A stretch of 64,000 nucleotides of DNA from Linnemannia hyalina (lineage: Eukaryota; Mortierellomycota; Mortierellomycetes; Mortierellales; Mortierellaceae): the NCBI GenBank assembly GCA_019671135.1, contig JAHRHY010000019.1, forward strand, positions 558,001-622,000. Direction: 5' to 3'. The notes below the pieces were generated by a model. That model searched no databases. It was not told the DNA's origin and worked only from the letters and a program-made list of their open reading frames with translations. Shown here piece by piece: positions 47,354 through 56,347 of the stretch; position 1 is the first letter of the stretch; each line of letters starts with the position of its first letter. Position numbers and translations under genes: made by a program.

Positions 47354-49378
47354 TTACAATCGCAGCTTATGGGGCTGCCCGGTGGAGAGAGGGGGAGACG
47401 AGGGGATGAGCTGCGGGCTTGTGATGGTGGCCGGGACCCAGTCGGCATCACTGTCAACAGGATCGGAACCGCCAATCGAGCCAATCGTGCACGCAGCAAC
47501 ATCCTTGGCCATGGACAGGAGCGCCTTGCGGATGATGAGGACCTTCATAAGAACCTCGAGGACACACTGAGTGCCGACCTGGTCGGCCCAGACAGATGGC
47601 AGCGTTTCGCTGCCCTCGCGGCAGAGTTGGTAGAATCTGCCACGGCGCTGTCGCAGGGTGAAAAAAGTGGCCGTTTCCCCCGAGATTTGAATCCCAAACG
47701 TGACAAGGTGCTCGCGCACGTTGTGCTTGGCCTTGCCACGGATGAGGTCGTGCATGTCTTTGGTCAGCTTGCAAAGCTTCATTCCATCGTCCAGCGCCTT
47801 TGTAACGTTGGGGCCCTCGTCCTTCTTGGCTGCCTCAATGACGAGCAACTCGAGCTTCTTGATCGCTGCGATGGCCACACCGTCGACCTTGTGGCCAACG
47901 AACTGACGCACGTCACGCGGACGGCCCAAGTTTCGCCGATGCATCGAGGCCTGAGAGTGGTACTCTCCAGGCTGGAATTCGACGAGCTGTGGGCTGTGCA
48001 ATGCGTCCGCGAGGAAGCCCCACAGACGGTTGACCATCCACGACTCGTGAGGCGCCTGGGGAATGGCCATTCGCTCCCCGCGGTACACCTTCAGGAGCTG
48101 CTGTACACACTCATAAACAAGGCGCTGGAAGTCGGCGGACGGTTTCTCGGCTAGGGACGCGCCAACAGCGCGCCATCCTTTCTCGGCAAGTAGCTCCTCC
48201 AGTTCCTCGGGATCCTTGTTGTAGATCTCCAAGAGGGCCTTCTCGGCCGAGGACAATACTGGCAGCTTCTCGTCCGCCCGGTCAACAAGCACCTTCTTGA
48301 GCTCGTCTTGGTCTCTGGCGTCCGGGAAGAGACCAAGTACAGCGGCAGGGTTCTCAAGGACGAAGGAGTGCAAAGGGCACTCGTACCGCACATCTTTGAT
48401 GGTCTCATAGAGCACACGGTCAAAGATGGCTCCCGACGGCAACAGCCATTCCTTGCCCTGGAACTGGTCGAAGTTCACCTTGAACAGCGCCTGCATCAGC
48501 GCCACCTGGGTGGGCGAGAGATGCTTGGCGCTGCTATTACCGTTGCTGTTGCTGCCGCTGTTGCTGTTGCTGTTGCTGCGTGATCGGCCCCGCGGTGTCA
48601 GACCAGAACTTGCGGATGACGACGACGACGATGTTGGGCGGGGTACTGCCACTGGTGGTGGCATACAAGCGATTTCGACCATCTGTGCATCCAGCGTTGG
48701 GGCTACCTTAAAGGCCGCCACCAATTCTGGCACGTTAGCCAGTCCTGCAATCGTCGAGTACTGTTCTTGATCGTCGCCACTGAAGAATTGCTTGATCGTC
48801 CCCCATTCCTTTGCCACGGCGGACGCTTTGACAGACGGGTAAGTGGCTCTGACAAAGGCAATGTAGTCATCGGCATGGGGGGCTGGCGCTTTCCGCATCT
48901 GAACAATGTAGGCTAAGACACGCCGCTGGAGCTTGGAGGGTCGAGTCTCGTAAACCGCCCACACAAGCCTGCTGAAAAGTTGAGCCTAAAGCAAAAGTAG
49001 AACAGCTGAAAGGTTACAAAAACGTTCAATCTCGGCCACATCAGTTTGTACATGTCTATTTTACACATCATACCTCCTCCGAATCATCCATGGGCGCATT
49101 TGTGGCACCAGCCGGCTCCCCAACAGATTCATCGACTGACTCCTCGGCATCTTCATGGCTTGCCTCCGAAGCATTGTCCTCCTCATCCTGAACCTTCCGT
49201 TTCGTCTTTGCTGGGCGACCTGTCTATGAGAGAAATTGAGAGAGCAACAGACAAACCCATGAGTTAGGGTATGAGAGGTGAACGCGTACCTCTGCCACAT
49301 TATTCGGTAAATAATCTGCTTGGTACGCACTTCGATTGGCTCAGGCGGTTCGCGTTTGTTCAGAGGAAGGTCTATCAT
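47354..49378 (-). CDS. Unrecognised protein with AT-hook-like, acidic N-terminus
   Basis: Three exons on the minus strand: 49378-49331, 49223-49074 and 48985-47354, all phase 0 (donors gtgcgt and gtatga, acceptors tag), giving 609 residues. Exon 2 encodes TGRPAKTKRK, an AT-hook-like basic motif, followed by about 35 mostly acidic residues. Exon 3 has a helical N-terminal part (SKLQRRVLAYIVQM), a Ser/Asn/Arg low-complexity linker around residues 170-205, and a folded-looking 400-residue C-terminal part with the motif RGRFYQLCREG. It has no signal peptide or membrane segment. Its place next to a transposon relic and rDNA debris suggests a lineage-specific or element-derived nuclear protein. The first exon is short and could be internal. 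No family recognised. Confidence 0.65.
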
Positions 49379-49759
49379 TGAAAATCACTGTTAATCACTG
49401 ATTGCAAGCATGATTAGAAACTATTATGAGACCAAGGGCCAATTTTTTTTTTTTATATATATCTGGACAATCTGGAAACGCTTTCGTCACCGAAGCTTTC
49501 AGGGGTGCAACGGCTACACCATAGAGGCACATAGCACATGACTTTTTTGCCACTTTGCCTTTGTCTTGCTCGTCTTGCATCTTTCCTCCACACCTTCAAG
49601 ATCTCGCACACTGCTCCAACACAATCGACTCATTCTCAGCAATTCAGGAATCACTTTCGATAATACAGCAATCCATCATGCAAGGTAATGGTAGTGTCCG
49701 TGAAGGCCAAGCATGGCGTTGTGTACGGATCTCGAGGATGAATGCGAGCAGGGTCCTTC

Positions 49760-50650
49760 GTGGGTCCATGTGGGGGCCATAGTCTACGCCGCGCCCTGGA
49801 CTGCCCCATACTACGACCCACCTCAGGCTTGCTTGAGGTAGTGCTGGATTTGAGCTGCTGCTTTCGGTTGCTCCGTGGGTCCATGAGGGGCCAGAGACTA
49901 TGCCGCGCCCTGGTCTGCCCCTTGCTATGACCTCTCCTCTGTCTTGGCGGTGGTGATGCAACTCGAACAGCAGTTCTCCGTCAGACTCGTGGGTCCATGA
50001 GGGAAGAAGCCAGCCCTCCATACGACCTCATCCATTTTCGGATCCACTTCTTGCTGGGAAGAGCAGGGATCCATATCGCTTCAGTGAGGGCTAGCGCCGT
50101 GGGTCCATGAGGGGCCAGAGACTATGCTGCGCCCTGGTCTGCCCCTTGCTACGACCTCTCTGTGGCCGGGTGTCAATGCCCGGATTTGCAGTGGTGCTGC
50201 TGGCTTGGATCTGTTGCAGTCGATTGCTCTGTGGGTCCATGAGGGGCCAGAGACTATGCCGTGCCCTGGTCTGCCCCTTGCTATGACCTCTCCGCTGTCT
50301 TGACTTGTTCTTGACTGTTGGTAGTAGTGCAATCGATGCTGTTGTCCTCTCGGGGATGACGGCTATGGTGAACAAAAGTCTTCGCTCAGCTGCGGTTGTT
50401 TTCATCGCTGGATGACTGGGACCACCACGTTGTGTGGGTTAATAGCATCAAGGGAGTTGTACGGTTGTGCTTGTCTTAGATCACTAACCATTGCGCTTTT
50501 TTTCTCCATCCAGTTCACTTCGTTAGGTAACGGTTGTGAATCAAGCGTATGGATTTTTGGAGGATGGATGCGAGCAGGGTCCCTCGTCGGTCCATATGGG
50601 GCTATATGCTTAGTCTTGACGCTAGACTACTCCATGCAATAACCTCTCTA
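49760..50650. repeat. Tandem array of ~110-130-bp units (rDNA spacer-like)
   Basis: A core gtgggtccatgaggggcc followed by agactatgccgcgccctgg and tctgccccttgctatgacct recurs at 49760, 49875, 49989 (core only), 50099 and 50231, with a degenerate copy near 50586. Spacings are 115, 114, 110 and 132 bp. The array lies downstream, in transcription sense, of the 28S fragment at 51829-51415, where intergenic-spacer subrepeats occur in rDNA units. It codes for nothing evident. Confidence 0.85.
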
Positions 50651-50680
50651 CTGTCCTTCTGTTCCTCTCTGATTCGAATC

Positions 50681-51046
50681 AGGGATGATTGCCATCGGTA
50701 TTCTACACCGACTGCCATCCTCAATCCGCATCGCCATCGCCCTCTTCTTGTTCATCCCTATCATTCTCATTTTTCCCGCACTAAACCCATGTAAAAAATC
50801 ACATAGTGCGAGGAGGGGAGAGGGCGCGTGACCGAGAGGGCCAACCCGCTAATTATTTTTTTTATATTTTGATACCCACGCATCGCGGCCCTGTATGTCG
50901 CTGATTCTGCCAGGGATGATTGCCTTCCACATTCTACACCGCCTGCCATGCTCAATTCGCATCGCCATCGTCTTTCTCTTGTTCATTCCTGCCATTTCCA
51001 ATATCCTATGCTAGATCCATGTAAAGAATCACACAATGTGGGGATG
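50681..51046. repeat. ~135-bp direct repeat pair (spacer-like)
   Basis: The copies at 50681-50815 and 50912-51046 share agggatgattgcc, attctacaccg, tgccat, catcgccatcg and ccatgtaaa-aatcaca blocks. They lie between the minisatellite array and the 28S end and are presumably part of the same spacer. Confidence 0.8.
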
Positions 51047-51414
51047 GGGGCCAACTTTTTTTTTGATCCATGCTGATAGCTGTCAAGAGTCGAATAGCAT
51101 GATAACTCAAGAGTAGACGTGTCAATGACTTCCCTTAAGAATGCTACCAGAGCGAAAGAAAACAAACAGAAAAAATAAAGATGTGCTTACGAAAATCCCG
51201 TCGTCTCGTAGCTACAAGACTACTCACTCGAGTATTACATTAAGTCCTGCCGTGATTGAGATGACTGAAGACAGAAAACGATAGAAAGAGGACAACAAGT
51301 CGTCGCTTGACCGAGATGGTGAATGGGTTGCTGACCTCTTTCTCTCTTTTTCTGTCTCCAAAGTTGTAGGCAAGAACTTGGCCAAATGAAGAAAAAAGAA
51401 AGATGTTGTTCTTA

Positions 51415-51829
51415 CATAGAACAATGGGCTTAATCTCAGCAGATCGGAGCAGTAAGGCTACTCTTCTGTTTACAATACCCCGCTCAAACTAAAGTTTTCT
51501 GGGATGGATTTATCTCTTCCTATATTTGAAATGAACATTAGCAGGAACATCACAAAGCCTTTCCGCTCTGTAACATAAACCCCACGTAGTATGATTCAGG
51601 ATCTGAAGATCTATTCGTATTCAACTAACAATCGGAAAAGGCGGTAGTCGTCGCGTTCTAGCACGGGTTCTGACTTAGAGGCGTTCAGCCATAACCCAAC
51701 GGATGATAGCTTCGGGTCATTGCCTGCTCAGGCAGGCCCAAATACCAATTATCCGAATGAACGGTTCCTCTCGTGCTATGGTCAATTACTATCGCAAGAA
51801 CATTTCATCAGTAGGGTAAAACTAACCTG
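51415..51829 (-). rRNA. 3' fragment of the large-subunit (28S) rRNA gene
   Basis: The minus strand carries the conserved end of the large-subunit rRNA: CAGGTTAGTTTTACCC at its 5' side, then ACGAGAGGAAC and GTTCATTCGGATAATTGG, GGTTATGGCTGAACGCCTC, CTAAGTCAGAA, and the terminal GGGGTATTGTAA ... GATCTGCTGAGATTAAGCC. It is cut off upstream (at 51829), so only about 415 nt of a gene of over 3 kb remain. Some bases differ from the eukaryotic consensus (CAATGACCCGAAGC instead of CATTGCCGCGAAGC), which points to a non-functional relic. No 18S, 5.8S or 5S was found in the window. Confidence 0.9.
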
Positions 51830-51861
51830 CCTTGAAATGAGGCGCAATAGTGGAGGACAGT

Positions 51862-52365
51862 TTATTTGGGAGGATGATTTTGTAGAAGCATCTGGGTGTC
51901 TGTGCATCTTTTGGAGTACTTTGATAGAGCTATCAAGAGCGAGGTCATTGTCTTTTGGAAGCGGTGAAAATCGAAGTTGGCGTCATGGTTACCCCTGAGT
52001 GAGGTGTGATGTTCAATCTGAGAGTCGCATTCGAAGCTGGCATTTACCTCGGAATTGACTTTGAGTTCAGGAAGTGCACTCTCGCCTACATCGATGTCTG
52101 CTGGCCGGTAGTTGATCGGCTTTATATTGTCATCGCAACTGATATTTTTGGTGATAATATCGATAGCCTTGGTGGAAATCAAGTGAAATGGACGTTGAGA
52201 CTTGGACAGTTTTCCCTCGAGCGGTACCGGAGAGAGTAGGGGTTTCGGAACACGTTGCCGCATACGCAACCATATTTGTATTCTTTGGAAGGCTCCAGTC
52301 GAAAACAAAAGGCTGCTTCCATAATGCCAATGGTTTCCGTTGTATGCTGATGGTATCGTTAGCAT
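51862..52365 (-). CDS. Unrecognised ORF abutting the 28S fragment
   Basis: A 167-codon minus-strand frame from an ATG at 52365, ending about 30 bp before the 28S fragment begins. Composition is mixed and not low-complexity (KAIDIITKNISCDDN; HHTSLRGNHDANFDFH), but no domain, signal peptide or membrane helix is seen. It could be the remnant of an element that broke the rRNA gene, or a chance frame. Confidence 0.25.
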   Translation of the reverse strand: MLTIPSAYNGNHWHYGSSLLFSTGAFQRIQIWLRMRQRVPKPLLSPVPLEGKLSKSQRPFHLISTKAIDIITKNISCDDNIKPINYRPADIDVGESALPELKVNSEVNASFECDSQIEHHTSLRGNHDANFDFHRFQKTMTSLLIALSKYSKRCTDTQMLLQNHPPK

Positions 52366-52895
52366 GGTATCTCTTGCCTCAACAGGGCTATCGACATGGT
52401 ACCCATGATGACACTCGTTGAATAAGCCTGTTGCTACTGTTGCTGATGTTGCTGTTGCGTAGTGAGTTCGTCACTGTGTTGGTCTGGAGAGATGAGAAAA
52501 GGAGTAACGGACGATACATTGTCGACCACTCGCACATGTTAATCTTAGCGCCCTACAGTAAGTTTGTCTGCTGTCTAGACAGCTCGGAACATCTGCTGTA
52601 GGGGAGGAACAAAGAAGAAACGTGATTGGCTGCATAATTTCATTCCCTTTGCCTGTTCTTACAGCCACAATAGTTTGGATCGAGTTTGTGGTTATCCTCC
52701 GATACGAGCACTGTGCTGGTGCTCGAAATACTGGCGTTTGAAGGACAACGGCGATTCTAGTCCAAAATGAAGTTTGAAACATTCCTGTTCACAGCCTTTG
52801 CAGGACAGGGGGACTCTATGGAGGTCTGCTCTAAACAGTACGTTCTATGGCCCTTGCGAACAATAAGGGTTCCATTAAATTTAAATCGCATCGTG

Positions 52896-52904
52896 TATAT
52901 AAAG
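52896..52904 (+). promoter_or_regulatory. TATA box of the defensin-like gene
   Basis: tatataaag, 165 bp upstream of the preferred start codon at 53069. This is one of the few canonical TATA boxes placed ahead of a gene in this window. A start site about 30 nt downstream would give a leader of roughly 140 nt. Confidence 0.5.
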
Positions 52905-53068
52905 AGTTGCGCCTTCAGATTTCTAACACTATGACTCAGCATCCTGTTCTTCAAAACCCCGGACTCGTAACAACGCTCGCAAGAGCCGTCGCAAGAACCA
53001 CACAGAAACTTTTGCAAAAACTCTCAAGAACCCTCACAAGAACCGTCGCACACACATCTACATTCATC

Positions 53069-53278
53069 ATGCAAATCAAGTACAGTACGGCCTTTCTGAG
53101 TTATCTTGCCATGGTAACCGTCATCCAAGCCGGCCATCCTCAACAGCCGCTATACGCCGGCTGCGATGATTTAAGATGTAGAAACTATTGCGCGTTCAAC
53201 AAATTCGACTCTGGATCATGCTCAGGCGATGGACGTTGTTACTGTTATGAACTAGGCAGCTTTTATTACGTATATTAG
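53069..53278 (+). CDS. Secreted defensin-like (CS-alpha-beta) peptide
   Basis: A 69-residue frame, ATG at 53069, TAG at 53276. Residues 1-21 are a signal peptide (hydrophobic core FLSYLAMVTVI, likely cut after IQA). The 48-residue mature part has exactly six cysteines spaced C-x4-C-x3-C-x9-C-x5-C-x-C, which is the CS-alpha-beta defensin pattern of plectasin-type fungal defensins. The gamma-core G-S-C-x5-C and the C-terminal CYCY motif are present. Such peptides act against bacteria (plectasin binds lipid II) or other fungi; the actual target here is unknown. The frame is open upstream to an in-frame ATG at 52931, but that would bury the signal peptide, so 53069 is preferred. AATAAA at 53632 may be its polyadenylation signal. 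Confidence 0.75.
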   Translation: MQIKYSTAFLSYLAMVTVIQAGHPQQPLYAGCDDLRCRNYCAFNKFDSGSCSGDGRCYCYELGSFYYVY

Positions 53279-53640
53279 ACTACTCGCTCAAACATATGCA
53301 CAAAACGTTTTGTTCTGTGTGTAGTTGGATTGCGCTACTATACTGCACGTTTGATCGGCTTCGGTCTGCAATCTTCCCTTTGTTCTTCCGCGATTCTCGC
53401 TTGAAAATTATGCAGATATTCAAGCCCTATTCTTTTGTTTGTTGTGCTCATTCCCCTTTTTTCCTGTTCTTTCATACAGTGCCCTGGCTGGCCATGTTTC
53501 GGCAGATGAGCACTGTTTTTCCTTTTCAACCAAACTTTTCAAAAGAGAGATAATGCAGAATTTAGTTGCTCCGATCCTTTTGTCCCTCTTTCGCGTTTTG
53601 CATATTGCTGTTGTATTTTTCTTTATTTGTCAATAAAAGT

Positions 53641-54926
53641 TCAGGCGCCACTGTTGCCCATTTCTTTTATCAATTTCGTGTCAATGTAACTGTATCGTAT
53701 GTATTCTTTGCCACCAGCTGTGAAATCACCCTTGGACCAATGGTAGTATATGCTAAACGGTCGATGTGGTGTCAAGAGATGTTCATCTATAAGCTTCACG
53801 ACCTCTCGGTCTGTTTTGACAACATCTTTCTTCATTCTTCTCATCGTCTACTTTGTGTACTATGTAAAACTTTTTTGCCTTGAAAATAACTTTGCCCAGT
53901 CTTTCTTCCAGTAATATCCCTCGATCACCACGAAAGACGCGTGGAACCTCCTAAGTATTCGGATATCTTCGTGAGTAACCCAAGTCTCGATTACATCTCG
54001 GTATCCCAATCTAGAGAATCCTCATCTTTGCGTTTTGGTATGATTTTATCATCCGACTGACTATGTATAGAAACGTGATATACACCCGACTTCCCCTCCA
54101 CAAAGTCTTTCGTATACGTTTCCTTACCCAGTGTGAACGACTATACATCATCACATACGGATACAAAGAAGTATCTTATCTTCTCCATGCATTCTCCTTT
54201 CCAAAATACTTGTGTTCTTCCTCCTATGAATCCTATCTCAGCTTTCCTTATAATCTTATCCATATCCAAAGACACAATCAGGATGAGTTCTAACATTTCT
54301 TTCGATAGAGAGTTCTTGGAAGCTTTGTAAGTCATACTAGCTGTGGTTAGCTCGTCCTCTACGACTAGACCTTAGTAGTCTTCCGTTGTAGTTTACTCAT
54401 AGACAGTTCGTTTCACTTTGAGAGACAACTCACACGTAGCCTCCATATCTCTTAAAGTATAAGTGGTGATCTTGTCTTCGTTCTCGCTTATGTACTCTGT
54501 AAACATGTCTCGATAGTAAGCATTCTGAACCTCCTGGTGGTCCAACCTCAGCTTGGCATTTGTAATTTTACAAGCCTTATACGTCTTTTCCAGAGAGGCT
54601 CCCAACACACGGTGGAGGTCGAAAACTTTAAAACGTGCGTATACCAGATTAAGAAGTCTGTTGCCCGAACCCACTAACACGTTTCTCAGGGGTAGATTAC
54701 TATGCATCGCTTGTCGTACAAAAAGTAGGAGGTTATCAAACCCACTGTTATTGTAACCAACCATGTATTTCTTCCCCTTTCTATTGGCGTTGGCTTCGTT
54801 GAATATATCCCTTATGCTGCTGTAGAATTTCTCTAAACCTTCCTCGCTGTCTCCATTTAGTATGACAAAATTCTTGATCATGTCGTTTGACAGAGCGTCG
54901 TATATTATATAGGATAAACAGTACAC
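53641..54926 (-). pseudogene. Broken protein-primed type-B DNA polymerase
   Basis: The minus-strand frame 54926-54393 has the exonuclease half of a DNA_pol_B_2-type polymerase: Exo II (VGYNNSGFDN), FDLHRVLGASL and Exo III (YTLRD). It stops at a TAA at 54395-54393. The frame 54335-54141 then continues with FIGGRTQVF, equivalent to the YxGG motif that links exonuclease and polymerase domains. A third frame, 53844-53641 (YYHWSKGDF), may be a tail piece. Exo I and polymerase motifs A, B and C are not found, so it is inactive. Possible sources are a linear mitochondrial plasmid, a Maverick/Polinton element or a large DNA virus. Assignment of the first two pieces is good, the third weak. Confidence 0.7.
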
Positions 54927-56347
54927 CGTGGCAGTACGATGCTCCAGAATGTCGTCCTCGTTTTCATATCATTCTCCTCGTCTCTCATCCGAGGATTTTG
55001 CTACTTGAGGTTCTCCTCCTTTCTAACCCCGACGATGAAATGTGATCTTCAGCGCCAGCCCCCTTTTTCATCGCCGAAATAGAGAAGATGAACACGTGAT
55101 TCGTCATCAGTGATGAAGTAGAGGTGCTGACCCCTGAACTGATCATCAGTAGAAATAGCAGGCGTTTTTTTTCTCTTTCTTCAACTCGGCCGATGCAAGT
55201 TCTTCTTGAATGGTTTCTTTTTGTTGACTCGAGCTCATAGCAAAGGCGATCGTCAGAGTCGTCGCGTGGTATGAGCCGATGCGGAAGCGCACCAGGTCTG
55301 TGAAACCTCTGAGGAAAAAATGCACACAATGGGGTTTCTTATGTAAACTTTCTAGAGGTTACGGTGGATTGACAGAGTGTCCGCACTTTTTTCCTAACAC
55401 TCATTCGTCGTTTTCAAGTGAGACAGACATTCGCCTTTGTACATCTTGTGAACAGACAATTCCGTGTTCCGATCGTACGTACGTTTGGTACCTGAAAAAA
55501 ACATGAGGGATGTGATTACTCAAGCGTGGATTGAGCGTCCACACCCACTCTTGAATATAGTAAAAAGAAACAATTTCCTCGTCCACCACTGATACCCTTT
55601 ACAGATGCATGTCTTTCACTACCCGCTTCTCTTCTCTTCTCTTCTACCTTTCATTCGACCTTGGCTGTGTTCGCTTTCTGACGGCAGGGCTTTTTTTTGT
55701 TCACTTTCAACTTAATCAAATCAAAGGAGGATCCAGCGTTTTTCGCTCCATGAAGTCCTTCCTTGGAGTCTCCTTCTTTTAAGAATAGCGTGTTCCTGGG
55801 TGACTCTATACTTCTTTTGTTAAAAATATATTTGGACGCCAATGTTGGATATGCTCCTTTATTCATTTTCTGCAGTGCGGCTGCGATGACAGTGAGGGGA
55901 GGATGACGATGGGTTTGTTTGCACTGAGGGAGGTGGTCGGGGTGGAGAGAGAGAAAAGAAAAGAAAAAGGAATGCGCCAAATGCACTTGATTTATTCAAG
56001 AGAAAAAAATATGGGAGCGATCCCGTGGGCAGGATTGGGACGCATCCATTGATGGCATCACCACGCGAACAAACGACTGTTTCTTTCACACTCCTTCATC
56101 CCGTGCAATGATCTCACCCGCGCTCCATGCTTTCAAAAATGATCCTGCATGTGCATGGGATGGTAAGTGCACTGTTCGCTCCTTTCCTAATCCAAAACTA
56201 CACGTAGAACGTGGCACATCCAAGCCCACATCTCACATTGTACATCTTTTTTTTATTTTAGTAAACATCTACTTCTTTAGTGCTTCGTACCACCGTACCG
56301 TGCACCCAAAAAAACTGATATCTGAACAACGGAAAAAAAAGAAACTC
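54927..56347. other. Region upstream of the polymerase relic
   Basis: No intact gene. Minus-strand frames at 55986-55651 (ends in a Lys-rich stretch) and pieces near 55140-54960 may be further eroded parts of the polymerase element, but no motif confirms this. The end of this region lies just 3' of the gene at 56348. Confidence 0.35.

Noticed and set aside
48308..48770. Plus-strand Leu-rich frames
   Set aside because: They are antisense shadows of the Asn/Ser-repeat linker of the minus-strand gene at 47354-49378.
50660..50700. gattcgaatc motif resembling a tRNA T-loop
   Set aside because: No acceptor, D or anticodon arms can be drawn around it. It is part of the spacer repeat.
52767..52934. 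55-codon ORF starting with a signal-like MKFETFLFTAFAG
   Set aside because: It runs across the TATA box of the defensin gene, has no cysteine framework, and ends before any domain. A degenerate second defensin was considered but nothing supports it.
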